Assembly (NCBI RefSeq): GCF_029892425.1
Contig: NZ_JARXWB010000042.1
Coordinates: 1-64,000, forward strand
Reading direction: 5' to 3'
DNA length: 64,000 nt
Origin: Bradyrhizobium sp. BR13661
GTDB taxonomy: Bacteria; Pseudomonadota; Alphaproteobacteria; Rhizobiales; Xanthobacteraceae
Program-made: the position numbers and the translations under genes
The notes under the pieces: model-generated
Told to the model about the DNA's origin: nothing
Databases searched by the model: none
Seen by the model: the letters and a program-made list of their open reading frames with translations, nothing else
In this document: positions 1 through 8,541 of the stretch, piece by piece
Layout of the letters: every line of letters starts with the position of its first letter
How positions within the stretch are numbered: position 1 is the first letter of the stretch

Positions 1-56
1 AACGCAATGATGCGCGACCGAAAACCTTATATGATCGCCCCATCGACATAACAGTT

Positions 57-92
57 GCCGGATCGGCGCTTCGCTTGTCCGGGACGACGGCG
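57..92. repeat. Partial palindromic intergenic repeat (cgcttgtccgggacgac type)
   Basis: The stretch contains the sequence gcgcttcgcttgtccgggac followed by gacg. The same core recurs at 17990-18015, about 31530-31550 and, reversed, 22308-22325. It sits downstream of the leftward binding-protein gene that ends at 120. I read it as one arm of a dispersed bradyrhizobial palindrome; the other arm is not obvious here. Confidence 0.5.
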
Positions 93-119
93 GAGTTTGT
101 TGCGCGCGCTTGCCTCTTA

Positions 120-1091
120 CTAATTCGTCGGCAGCGGGACCTGATCGTCGATCAGCGCATCGAGCGTGGCCTTCACGTCGACCTTGGCGTCGACGACGCC
201 GGCCTGTTGCAGCGCGAGGCCGGCGGCGAGGATCGATTCGCGTTGGGGCGCGCCGATGCGGCTGTGGGTGAGCTCGGTGCGCTCCTTGAGCTGCTTGTCG
301 ACGACGGCGTCGGGCAGCTTGGTCACGGCGATGAAGGTCTTCTTCAGATCGTCGTAGTTCGCCAGCGAATATTTGCGAGCTTCCTCGTAGACCGCGAGCA
401 CGCGGCGGGCGGCGTCCGGATAATCCTTCAGGAACTGCTCGCGCACATTGAGGATGCCCCAGGTGTTGGCGTCCGCCTTGCGGTAGAACAGTTTTGCACC
501 CTCCTCGATTTCGGCCTGCGCCATCATCGGATCCAGACCGGCCCAGGCATCGACATCGCCGCGGATCAGCGCGGTCTTGCCGTCGGCGTGCTGCAACAGC
601 ACCGGCGTGATGTCCTTTTCAGTGAGGCCAGCGCCCAGCAGCGCGCGCACCAGGAAGATGTGCGGATCGGTTCCGCGCGTCACCGCGACGCGCTTGCCCT
701 TCAGGTCGGCAACATCGGCAATCCTGGAGTCCTTGCCCGTCACCAGCGCGGTCCATTCGGGGCGCGAATAGACGTAGATCGACTTGATCGGGTTGCCGTT
801 GATGCGGGCGACCAGCGCTGCCGAGCCCGCGGTCGAACCGAAATCGATCGAGCCGGCGTTGAGGAATTCGAGCGCCTTGTTCGAACCCGCCGACTGCACC
901 CAGGTGATGGTAACGCCGTCCTTGGCGAACTCTTTCTCCAGGAGGCCCTTCTGCTTCAGCACCAGCGACACTGGATTGTAGGTCGCCCAGTCGATGCGGA
1001 TTTCCTTGAGCGGATCAGCAGCCTTGGCCGCGGGGGCCACGGCGAGCGCAACGGCTCCCGCCAGCAGAATGCGTCGTGTTATCTTGGTCAT
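120..1091 (-). CDS. ABC transporter substrate-binding protein, sulfonate/nitrate/taurine (SsuA/NMT1) type
   Basis: This is a periplasmic binding protein of 323 residues. Residues 1 to about 25 form a signal peptide with a twin-arginine-like start (MTKITRRILLAGAVALAVAP) ending near AKAADP. The body shows features of the SsuA/NMT1 group: DWATYNPVSL near the start, NKALEFLNAGSIDFGSTAGSA, KGKRVAVTRGT and DVDAWAGLDP. An upstream in-frame ATG at 1115 exists, but the ATG at 1091 has a near-perfect GAGGAGG six bases before it, so I chose it. The permease and ATPase expected for such a system are not to the right; they could lie left of the window. The exact ligand cannot be told: sulfonate, taurine and nitrate binders look alike. 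Confidence 0.85.
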   Translation of the reverse strand: MTKITRRILLAGAVALAVAPAAKAADPLKEIRIDWATYNPVSLVLKQKGLLEKEFAKDGVTITWVQSAGSNKALEFLNAGSIDFGSTAGSAALVARINGNPIKSIYVYSRPEWTALVTGKDSRIADVADLKGKRVAVTRGTDPHIFLVRALLGAGLTEKDITPVLLQHADGKTALIRGDVDAWAGLDPMMAQAEIEEGAKLFYRKADANTWGILNVREQFLKDYPDAARRVLAVYEEARKYSLANYDDLKKTFIAVTKLPDAVVDKQLKERTELTHSRIGAPQRESILAAGLALQQAGVVDAKVDVKATLDALIDDQVPLPTN

Positions 1092-1279
1092 GCCCAGCCT
1101 CCTCAGAAATTTCATTGTTTTTCAATGAGTTATATCTAGAGGTCAACGAGAAAATCCCACCCTTGAAAGCGTGCAGCGCGAGAACAATTTTGCTCCCAGC
1201 CGGCCTTTTCAAGCATGGAACGACTATTGCCAGAGAATGGCTGATGACAGCGCCTGTCACCTCTTATATCCGGTGAGAC

Positions 1280-4069
1280 ATGGATAGCGTTACGACCGAG
1301 CATAAGCCACAGCCGGATGATCGCTTCGACACCGCGCGGATCGCCGCCGCGGTTGATGCGCTTGCCGAAAAGCATCAGGGCCGCGAGGACACGTTCCGCA
1401 CCGCGACCGCGCAATTGCTCAAGGCCGAGCTGATTGCGGCGCGCGCCGCGGCGCAAACCATCCTGCTGAAAGACCGCCACGGCCGCCACTGCGCCGAGCG
1501 TCTCTGCCACGTGCAGGACGAGATCATCCGCATCCTTTATTCGGCCGCGACCCGGCATCTCTATCGCTCGCCGATCCCGAGCGGTGCAGAGCGCATGGCG
1601 GTGGTTGCGACCGGCGGCTATGGCCGCGGCCTGATGGCGCCCGAGTCCGACATCGATCTGCTGTTCATCCTGCCCTACAAGCAGACCGCCTGGGGCGAGC
1701 AGGTCGCCGAAGCCATTCTGTATTGCCTCTGGGACATGGGCCTGAAGGTCGGCCACGCCACGCGCTCGGTTGACGAATCGATCCGCCAGGCGCGCGGCGA
1801 CATGACCATCCGCACCGCGATCCTGGAGACGCGCTTCCTGACCGGCGACCAGCCACTCTACGACGAGCTGGTCGACCGCTTCGACAAGGAAGTGGTGCAG
1901 GGCACCGCCTCCGAATTCGTCACCGCAAAGCTCGCCGAGCGCGAAGAGCGCCATCGCCGCGGCGGCCAGTCGCGCTATCTGGTCGAGCCCAATGTCAAGG
2001 ACGGCAAGGGCGCGCTACGCGACCTGCACACGCTGTTCTGGATCGCCAAATATGTCTACCGCGTCCGCGACACGGATGAGCTGGTCGAGCGCGGCGTATT
2101 CGACGCGCAGGAATATCGCACCTTCCGCCGCTGCGCCGACTTCCTCTGGTCGGTGCGCTGCAATCTGCATTTCTATTCCGGACGGCCGGAAGAACGCCTC
2201 TCCTTCGATCTTCAGCGCGAGATCGCTGTCCGGCTCGGCTACACCTCGCATCCCGGCATGCAGGACGTCGAGCGCTTCATGAAGCACTACTTCCTGGTCG
2301 CGAAGGAAGTCGGCAATCTCACCGCCATCCTCTGCGCCAAGCTCGAGGATCAGCAGGCCAAGCCCGCGCCGGTGCTGAGCCGGATGATGGCGCGGCTGCG
2401 ACCGACGCAAATGAAGCGGCGCGTCCCCGACAGCGACGACTTCATCGTCGACAACAACCGCATCAACGTCGCCGCGCCCGACATCTTCAAGCACGATCCG
2501 GTCAATCTGATCCGGATCTTCCGCCTGGCACAGAAGAACAACCTCGCCTTCCACCCGGACGCGATGCGCGACGTGACGCGCTCGCTCGGCCTGATCAACG
2601 CGCAGATGCGCGAGAATCCGGAAGCGAACCGGCTATTCATGGAGATCCTGACCTCCGACAACGCCGAAATCGTGCTGCGGCGGATGAACGAGACCGGCGT
2701 GCTCGGTCATTTCATCCGCGCCTTCGGCAAGATCGTCTCGATGATGCAGTTCAACATGTATCATCACTACACGGTGGACGAGCATCTGATCCGCTGCGTC
2801 GGCTTCCTCCAGGATATCGAGCGCGGCGGCATCGAGGAGTTCACGCTCGCCAGCGATCTGATGCGCAAGATTCGCCCCGAGCACCGCGCGGTGATCTACA
2901 TCACGACGCTGCTGCACGACATCGCCAAGGGACGGCCCGAGGATCATTCGGTCGCGGGCGCCAAGGTCGCGCGCCGGCTGTGCCCGCGGCTCGGCTTCAG
3001 CGCGGCCGACACCGAGCTCGTGGCCTGGCTGATCGAGGAGCATCTGACGATGTCCACGGTCGCGCAGTCGCGCGATCTCTCCGACCGCAAGACCATCGAG
3101 AATTTCGCAGCCGTGGTGCAGTCGGTCGAGCAGATGAAGCTCCTGACCATCCTGACCACCGCCGACATCCGTGGCGTCGGCCCGGGCGTGTGGAACGGCT
3201 GGAAGGCGCAACTGCTCCGCTCGCTGTACTACGAGACAGAGCCGGTGCTGACCGGCGGCTTCTCGGAGGTCGACCGCGGCAAGCGCCTCACGGCCGCCTA
3301 CGCCGAATTCCGCCACGCCTTCGCCGAGTGGCCAGCGGACGAGCTTGATGCCTATATCGCCCGGCACTATCCGGCCTATTGGCTCAAGGTCGAGCTGCCG
3401 CGAAAAATTCGTCATGCACGCTTCGTGCGTTCCAGCGAGCAGGCCGGCCACAAGCTCGCGATCAATGTCGGCTTCGACGAGGTGCGCGGCGTCACCGAGC
3501 TGACGATCTTCGCCGCCGACCACCCCTGGCTGCTGTCGATCATCGCCGGCGCCTGCGCCTCCGCCGGCGCCAACATCGTCGACGCCCAGATCTACACCAC
3601 GACCGACGGCCGTGCGCTCGACACCATCTCGATCTCGCGGGAATACGACCGCGACGAGGACGAGGGCCGGCGCGCCACCCGCATCGGCGAGATGATCGAG
3701 GACGTGCTCGAAGGCAAGCTGCGTCTGCCGGAAGTGGTGGCGCGGCGCACCGTACGCAGCAAGGCGCGGCCGTTCGTGATCGAGCCGGAAGTGACGATCA
3801 ACAACCAATGGTCGGACCGCTACACCGTGATCGAGGTCTCCGGCCTCGATCGCCCCGGCCTGCTCTACGAGCTGACCACTGCGATCTCGAAGCTCAATCT
3901 CAACATCGCCTCGGCCCATGTCGCGACCTTCGGCGAGCGCGCCCGCGACGTGTTCTACGTCACCGACCTCCTGGGCGCGCAGATCAACGCGCCGACGCGT
4001 CAGGCCGCGATCAAGAGCGCGCTGACCCATGTCATGGCCGGCGACAAGGCGGTTGCGCCGGCGGCGTGA
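1280..4069 (+). CDS. glnD: Bifunctional [protein-PII] uridylyltransferase / uridylyl-removing enzyme GlnD
   Basis: The 929-residue protein has the full GlnD layout. A nucleotidyltransferase domain carries GGYGRG at residues 112-117, followed by the SDIDLLF acidic pair. A GlnD PII-UTase helical domain follows. An HD domain has VDEHLIRCV and LLHDIAKGR with His546-Asp547. Two C-terminal ACT domains start near residues 741 and 850. Known role: it uridylylates PII (GlnB/GlnK) when glutamine is low and removes UMP when glutamine is high, so it is the cell's primary nitrogen sensor. The ACT domains bind glutamine. Both the transferase and HD motifs are intact, so both activities are expected. The ATG follows a weak ggtgag site. 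It stands alone, facing away from the binding-protein gene and converging with ogt 8 bases downstream. Confidence 0.97.
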   Translation: MDSVTTEHKPQPDDRFDTARIAAAVDALAEKHQGREDTFRTATAQLLKAELIAARAAAQTILLKDRHGRHCAERLCHVQDEIIRILYSAATRHLYRSPIPSGAERMAVVATGGYGRGLMAPESDIDLLFILPYKQTAWGEQVAEAILYCLWDMGLKVGHATRSVDESIRQARGDMTIRTAILETRFLTGDQPLYDELVDRFDKEVVQGTASEFVTAKLAEREERHRRGGQSRYLVEPNVKDGKGALRDLHTLFWIAKYVYRVRDTDELVERGVFDAQEYRTFRRCADFLWSVRCNLHFYSGRPEERLSFDLQREIAVRLGYTSHPGMQDVERFMKHYFLVAKEVGNLTAILCAKLEDQQAKPAPVLSRMMARLRPTQMKRRVPDSDDFIVDNNRINVAAPDIFKHDPVNLIRIFRLAQKNNLAFHPDAMRDVTRSLGLINAQMRENPEANRLFMEILTSDNAEIVLRRMNETGVLGHFIRAFGKIVSMMQFNMYHHYTVDEHLIRCVGFLQDIERGGIEEFTLASDLMRKIRPEHRAVIYITTLLHDIAKGRPEDHSVAGAKVARRLCPRLGFSAADTELVAWLIEEHLTMSTVAQSRDLSDRKTIENFAAVVQSVEQMKLLTILTTADIRGVGPGVWNGWKAQLLRSLYYETEPVLTGGFSEVDRGKRLTAAYAEFRHAFAEWPADELDAYIARHYPAYWLKVELPRKIRHARFVRSSEQAGHKLAINVGFDEVRGVTELTIFAADHPWLLSIIAGACASAGANIVDAQIYTTTDGRALDTISISREYDRDEDEGRRATRIGEMIEDVLEGKLRLPEVVARRTVRSKARPFVIEPEVTINNQWSDRYTVIEVSGLDRPGLLYELTTAISKLNLNIASAHVATFGERARDVFYVTDLLGAQINAPTRQAAIKSALTHVMAGDKAVAPAA

Positions 4070-4077
4070 CTGGGGCG

Positions 4078-4608
4078 TCAGACGTCCACACCCTCATGCC
4101 GCAGCAGCCAGCGCTTGCGCGCGAGGCCGCCGCCATACTTCACCAGCGAACCATCGGCACCGATCAGCCGATGGCACGGCAGCACCACGCTGATCGGGTT
4201 GGAGCCGTTGGCATGGCCGACGGCGCGAATGGCCCTGGGCATATCGATCTTCGCGGCCAGCGCGCCGTAGCTCATCGTGGTACCAGCCGGGATTTTCGAG
4301 AGCGCTGTCCAGACCTTTTGCTGGAATGCCGTGCCGGCGATGCGCCATTCAATTCGCGAGAGCTGGTCGAGATCGCCCGCGAAGTAAGCCGACAGCGCGG
4401 CCTTCATTGCTGAGGGTGCGGACTGATCGATCAGATCCACCGCACCGAGTTGCAAGCGCAACAACTCGCGCATGCGCTGCTCGTAGTCATCCCAATCGAG
4501 CGCCCGTAGCGCACCGGTGGAGTCGGTGACGAGCAATGCGGTCCCGATCGGCGTCGAGAGGCGGTCGAGACCGAAGCGTTCGGGAGTTCTCGTTGATCGA
4601 GCGGGCAT
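4078..4608 (-). CDS. ogt: Methylated-DNA--[protein]-cysteine S-methyltransferase (Ogt/AdaB type)
   Basis: This is a suicide repair enzyme that transfers the methyl group from O6-methylguanine to its own cysteine. The 176-residue product has the family's order: an N-terminal ribonuclease-H-like lobe, then GTAFQQKVWTALSKIPAGTTMSYG, then the active site PCHRLIG with Cys145, then GGGLARKRWLL. I chose the ATG at 4608; the longer reading frame to 4698 would run up to the start of the divergent DUF1304 gene and adds no conserved sequence. The gene converges with glnD. No Ada-type transcriptional domain is present, so it is a stand-alone methyltransferase. Confidence 0.92.
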   Translation of the reverse strand: MPARSTRTPERFGLDRLSTPIGTALLVTDSTGALRALDWDDYEQRMRELLRLQLGAVDLIDQSAPSAMKAALSAYFAGDLDQLSRIEWRIAGTAFQQKVWTALSKIPAGTTMSYGALAAKIDMPRAIRAVGHANGSNPISVVLPCHRLIGADGSLVKYGGGLARKRWLLRHEGVDV

Positions 4609-4699
4609 TAAGGCACCATCACGTCGAAACACATTTCGCACTTGCCATGCCGGCCATGCTAACGTCCACCCGAAAGCTGACGCTTGTGGGGGGCTCAAC

Positions 4700-5062
4700 T
4701 TGAACCTGGTCGCGAATATCCTGGTGGCGCTGGTCGCCGCACTGCACGCTTACTTCCTGATCCTGGAGATGTTCCTCTGGGACAAGCCGCAAGGCTTGAA
4801 GGTTTTTCGCAACACGCCCGAGAAGGCGGAGATTACGAAGGTGCTGGCGGCCAATCAGGGTCTTTACAATGGTTTTCTCGTCGCCGGCCTGATCTGGGGT
4901 CTGGTCCACGGCAATCCGGCCTTCGCGTTCCAGATCAAGGTGTTTTTCCTGCTCTGCGTGATCGTGGCAGGCGCTTATGGCGCGGCGACCGTCAGCACGC
5001 GTATCCTGATCGTGCAGGCGCTGCCGGCCGCGATCGCGCTGGTTGCATTGTTCCTGGCGTGA
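4700..5062 (+). CDS. DUF1304 family four-helix membrane protein
   Basis: This small inner-membrane protein has 120 residues. The translation from the TTG at 4700 begins NLVANILVALVAALHAYFLILEMFLWDKP, the recognisable start of DUF1304. Conserved features follow: KVFRNTPEKAE, ANQGLYNGFLVAGLIWG and two more hydrophobic helices, giving about four membrane spans in total. The open frame continues upstream to 4517, but the purine-rich gtggggggctcaac just ahead of the TTG and the family's usual length support 4700. It is divergent from ogt, with about 90 bases shared. The family has no established function. Confidence 0.85.
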   Translation: MNLVANILVALVAALHAYFLILEMFLWDKPQGLKVFRNTPEKAEITKVLAANQGLYNGFLVAGLIWGLVHGNPAFAFQIKVFFLLCVIVAGAYGAATVSTRILIVQALPAAIALVALFLA

Positions 5063-5226
5063 AAGGCTGACCTAAGACTCTTAGCCTAGGTCCGAGACGC
5101 TGGCGCGCCGCGATCCTTGCGCGCGGCCTGCCCTTCCTCCACACTCTTCGGCAGCGATGGCAACCGTTGCAAGCAACGGGAAAAGACCATCGGCCGGAAA
5201 TATTCCGTCAGGAGGAACAACCCGAC

Positions 5227-6468
5227 ATGAGCAATCGCAGAGCCTTCATTGCTGCCACGGCGGCGCTCGCCTTCGCGTTCTCCGCCACCCAAGCCCTCTT
5301 CAGTCCAGCCCTGGCCCAGAAGAAATACGATACCGGCGCGAGCGACACCGAGATCAAGATCGGCCAGACCGTGCCGTTCTCCGGCGCCTATTCCGTCTAC
5401 GCCAATATCGGCAAGACCCAGGCGGCCTACTTCAAGATGATCAACGACCAGGGCGGCATCAACGGCCGCAAGATCAACCTGATCCAGTATGACGATGCCT
5501 ATTCGCCGCCGAAGACGGTCGAGCAGGTGCGCAAGCTCGTCGAAGGCGACGAAGTGCTGTTCACCTTCCAGATCATCGGCACCGCGGCGAACGCTGCCGT
5601 GCAAAAATATCTCAACGGCAAGAAGATCCCGCAGTTGCTGGCTTCGACTGGCGCCGCGCGCTTCAACGATCCGCAGAACTTTCCCTGGACCATCGCCTAT
5701 AATCCCAACTACGTGTCCGAAGGACGGATCTACGCAAAGTACATTCTCAAGGAGCATCCGAATGCCAAGATCGGCGTGCTCTATCAGAACGACGACATGG
5801 GCCGCGACTATCTTGCGGGTCTCAAGAGCGGCCTCGGCGACAAGGCCGCCGGCATGATCGTCGGCGAAGTCTCCTACGAGGTCACTGATCCGACGGTGGA
5901 TTCTCAGGTGGTCAAGCTGAAGTCGATGGGCGCCGATCTGTTCTATGACGCGTCCACGCCGAAGTTCGCGGCTCAGGCAATCAAGAAGGTGGCCGAGCTC
6001 GGCTGGACGCCGGTGCACATCCTCGACATCAATGCGAGTCCGATTTCGGCGACATTGAAGCCCGCCGGCCTCGACATCTCCAAGGGCATCATCTCGACGC
6101 AGTACGGCAAGGAGCCGGGCGACCCCCAGTGGAAGGATGATCCCGGCGTGAAAGCCTTCTTCGCCTTCATGGACAAGTATTTCCCGGAAGGAGACAAGCT
6201 CAACACCGTCAACACCTACGCCTATTCGGTGGCGGAGTTGCTGGCGCAGGTGCTGAAGCAATGCGGCGACGACCTGTCACGTGAGAACGTGATGAAGCAG
6301 GTCGCCAACATCAAGGACTTCACCCCGAGCTTCGCCCTGCCCGGCATCAAGATCAACACCGGGCCGAACGACTACCGCGTCAACAAGCAGATGCAGATGA
6401 TGAAGTTCAACGGCGAACGCTGGGAGCTGTTCGGACCGATCATCGAGGACGCGGGTCCGGCGGGTTAG
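5227..6468 (+). CDS. Branched-chain amino-acid type ABC transporter substrate-binding protein (first of a tandem pair)
   Basis: A 413-residue type I periplasmic binding protein (Peripla_BP_6 family). Residues 1-30 are a signal peptide (MSNRRAFIAATAALAFAFSA). The mature part starts QKKYDTGASDTEIKIGQTVPFSG and has the two Rossmann lobes: INGRKINLIQYDDAYSPPKTVEQVRKLVE and KIGVLYQNDDMGRDYLAGLKSGL. The ATG at 5227 is preceded by AGGAGG at about 5212, which beats the in-frame ATG at 5167. The next gene encodes a close paralogue with the same ends (NGERWELFGPIIEDAGPAG), so this is a tandem duplication. No permease or ATPase accompanies them; they may feed a transporter encoded elsewhere. The ligand is unknown. 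Confidence 0.9.
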   Translation: MSNRRAFIAATAALAFAFSATQALFSPALAQKKYDTGASDTEIKIGQTVPFSGAYSVYANIGKTQAAYFKMINDQGGINGRKINLIQYDDAYSPPKTVEQVRKLVEGDEVLFTFQIIGTAANAAVQKYLNGKKIPQLLASTGAARFNDPQNFPWTIAYNPNYVSEGRIYAKYILKEHPNAKIGVLYQNDDMGRDYLAGLKSGLGDKAAGMIVGEVSYEVTDPTVDSQVVKLKSMGADLFYDASTPKFAAQAIKKVAELGWTPVHILDINASPISATLKPAGLDISKGIISTQYGKEPGDPQWKDDPGVKAFFAFMDKYFPEGDKLNTVNTYAYSVAELLAQVLKQCGDDLSRENVMKQVANIKDFTPSFALPGIKINTGPNDYRVNKQMQMMKFNGERWELFGPIIEDAGPAG

Positions 6469-6476
6469 TGGCTTCA

Positions 6477-6535
6477 CAGGGTGGGTTACGCCTAGCGGGC
6501 TGCGCTTCACGCGACAGCAGGGCTAACCCACTCTG
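6477..6535. repeat. Palindromic intergenic repeat (gtgggtta...taacccac)
   Basis: Between the two paralogous binding-protein genes, gtgggtta at 6481-6488 pairs with taacccac at 6524-6531 around a GC-rich centre. A related element with the same arms lies at 28306-28350. It can form a hairpin in RNA and may attenuate read-through from the first binding-protein gene to the second. Confidence 0.6.
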
Positions 6536-6665
6536 CAAGATTACGGTTAACCCCTACGAACTGCCATCGCGCCCCGATCTTGCATTGCAAAATCGGTTCC
6601 TCCACTATCCCGGCCGAGCGATGGCATGACAGACCATCGACGACCACAATGGGAGAGAGTTGCGA

Positions 6666-7892
6666 ATGAGGAACGGGCTTTTGCATCTGGTGACGGGAAC
6701 GGCGCTCGCCATGGCGCTTTCGGTTTCATCGGCCAGTGCTCAGAAGAAATATGATCCCGGCGCGAGCGACACCGAGATCAAGATCGGTCAAACGAATCCA
6801 TTCAGCGGACCGGCCTCCGCCTATGCCACGATCGGCAAGACGCAGGCCGCCTACATGAAGATGATCAACGATCAGGGCGGCGTGAACGGCCGCAAGATCA
6901 ACCTGGTCCAGTACGACGACGCCTATTCGCCGCCGAAGGCGGTGGAGCAAGTGCGCAAGCTGGTCGAAAGTGATGAGGTGCTACTCACCTTCCAGCTTCT
7001 CGGCACGCCCTCGAATGCCGCCGTGCAGAAATATCTCAACGGCAAGAAGGTGCCGCAGCTCTTCGCGGCAACCGGCGCCTCGAAGTTCACCGACCCGCAG
7101 AATTTCCGGTGGACGATGGGCTTCAACCCGAACTACTTCGTCGAGGGCCGTATTTACGGCCAGTACATCCTGAAGGAGCATCCGAATGCCAAGATCGGCA
7201 TTCTCTATCAGAACGACGACCTCGGCAAAGACTACCTGAACGGTATCAAGGCCGGTCTCGGCGGCAAGGCCGCGAGCATGATCGTGGCCGAAGCGTCCTA
7301 CGAGGTCTCCGATCCGACCATCGATTCGCAGATCCTCAAGATCAAGGACGCCGGCGCCGATCTGTTCTTCAGCGCCACCACGCCGAAGCAGGCCGCGCAG
7401 GCGATCAAGAAGATCGCCGAGATCGGCTGGCATCCGGTACAGATCCTCGACATCAACGCCACCTCGGTCGGCGCCGTGATGAAGCCCGCGGGGCTCGAGG
7501 CTTCCAAGGGCGTGATCAGCGTCAACTACGGCAAGGATCCTCTGGACCCGACCTGGAAGGACGACGCCGGCATGAAGAAGTACTTCGAGTTCATGGCGAA
7601 GTACTATCCGGACGGCGACAAGGACTCGAGCTTCAACTCCTATGGCTACATGACGAGCCAGTTGATGATCTACGTGCTCAAGCAGTGCGGCGACGATCTG
7701 ACCCGCGAGAACGTGATGAAGCAGGCGACCAGCCTGAAGAACGTGCAGCTCGATCTCTTGCTGCCAGGCATCTCCGTCAACACCTCGCCGACGGACTACC
7801 GCGTCAACAAGCAGCTACAGATGATGAAGTTCAACGGCGAGCGTTGGGAGCTGTTCGGTCCGATCATGGAGGATACGGGCCCGGCGGGCTAG
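6666..7892 (+). CDS. Branched-chain amino-acid type ABC transporter substrate-binding protein (second of a tandem pair)
   Basis: The 408-residue product is a close paralogue of the protein at 5227-6468; long stretches match (DTEIKIGQTNPFSGP, NDQGGVNGRKINLVQYDDAYSPPK, VNKQLQMMKFNGERWELFGPIMEDTGPAG). Residues 1-23 form a signal peptide ending at SASAQKK. A TTG at 6660 is in frame, but the ATG at 6666 has gggagag eight bases ahead, so I used it. A strong rho-independent terminator follows the stop. The ligand may differ from that of the first copy, because ligand-contact stretches vary (AYSVYANIGK versus ASAYATIGK; ASTGAARFND versus AATGASKFTD). Confidence 0.9.
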   Translation: MRNGLLHLVTGTALAMALSVSSASAQKKYDPGASDTEIKIGQTNPFSGPASAYATIGKTQAAYMKMINDQGGVNGRKINLVQYDDAYSPPKAVEQVRKLVESDEVLLTFQLLGTPSNAAVQKYLNGKKVPQLFAATGASKFTDPQNFRWTMGFNPNYFVEGRIYGQYILKEHPNAKIGILYQNDDLGKDYLNGIKAGLGGKAASMIVAEASYEVSDPTIDSQILKIKDAGADLFFSATTPKQAAQAIKKIAEIGWHPVQILDINATSVGAVMKPAGLEASKGVISVNYGKDPLDPTWKDDAGMKKYFEFMAKYYPDGDKDSSFNSYGYMTSQLMIYVLKQCGDDLTRENVMKQATSLKNVQLDLLLPGISVNTSPTDYRVNKQLQMMKFNGERWELFGPIMEDTGPAG

Positions 7893-7911
7893 TCGAAGAG
7901 TCCTGAAATAC

Positions 7912-7942
7912 AATCGGCGGCCTGCGGGCCGCCGATTTTTTT
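7912..7942 (+). terminator. Rho-independent terminator after the second binding-protein gene
   Basis: AATCGGCGGCC at 7912-7922 pairs perfectly with GGCCGCCGATT at 7927-7937 around a TGCG loop, and a run of seven T follows at 7936-7942. It lies 20 bases after the stop at 7892, so it ends transcription of the tandem pair. On the other strand the hairpin lies just beyond the 3' end of the converging DUF1330 gene, but without a T tract. Confidence 0.93.
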
Positions 7943-7949
7943 GAACCAC

Positions 7950-8375
7950 CTACGCCGGTATCTCCCCAAAATTTTTCCCCACCGGCAGCACCGCATGCCG
8001 GATCAGGCGCGAATCCTCCACCGCGGCCTGGCGATGCTTCACCGCTTCGCGATAGACGGGGTCACGGATCATCTCGACGAAAGCGGCGACGCTTGGGTAT
8101 TCGGCGATGAAGCAATGGTCCCAGCGCTCCTCTTGCGGACCGATCAGCATCAGCTCGAACCTGCCTTGCCAGACGATGCGGCCGCCGAGGCGCGTAAACA
8201 CAGGGCCGCTCTCACGACCATAGGCCGCGTAGGCTTCCGCGCCGCTCGCCTTGCGCCCGTCTGGATAGGCCGCCTCTTTGCGCAGCCGCACCAGGTTAAG
8301 CATGTGGATCGGACCCGGACGGTCGTTCTCCCGGAATTGCGCGAAGATCTCCTTGGTCGGATCGATGTGGCCCAT
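7950..8375 (-). CDS. DUF1330 family protein
   Basis: A 141-residue cytoplasmic protein with the ferredoxin-like DUF1330 pattern: PIHMLNLVRLRKEA near the start, YGRESGPVFTRLGGRIVWQGRFELMLIGP in the middle, and DHCFIAEYPSVAAFVEMIRDPVYREAVKHRQAAVEDSRLI towards the end. The last stretch is the typical segment where a position in the sequence is scored by the distance between repeats. The family belongs to the dimeric alpha/beta-barrel group and has no settled function. It is transcribed alone and converges with the binding-protein pair. Confidence 0.8.
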   Translation of the reverse strand: MGHIDPTKEIFAQFRENDRPGPIHMLNLVRLRKEAAYPDGRKASGAEAYAAYGRESGPVFTRLGGRIVWQGRFELMLIGPQEERWDHCFIAEYPSVAAFVEMIRDPVYREAVKHRQAAVEDSRLIRHAVLPVGKNFGEIPA

Positions 8376-8541
8376 AGCTGTTCCCTCTTGTTGTGCCTGC
8401 GATCCTATCGCCGGTGCCCCGAAAGCGGAACTGCGGCGGGCGAATGTCGCACCTCCTAATCACGCGTTAACTTCGGGGTAACCGGGCCTTAAACAGCGAC
8501 CGCTAGCGTGCGGCGGGGCGGGGTGACCGGGCGTTTTGCGT

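Noticed and set aside
2633..4030. Long reverse frame of 465 codons inside glnD
   Set aside because: Antisense shadow typical of GC-rich coding DNA; glnD has full domain order on the other strand.
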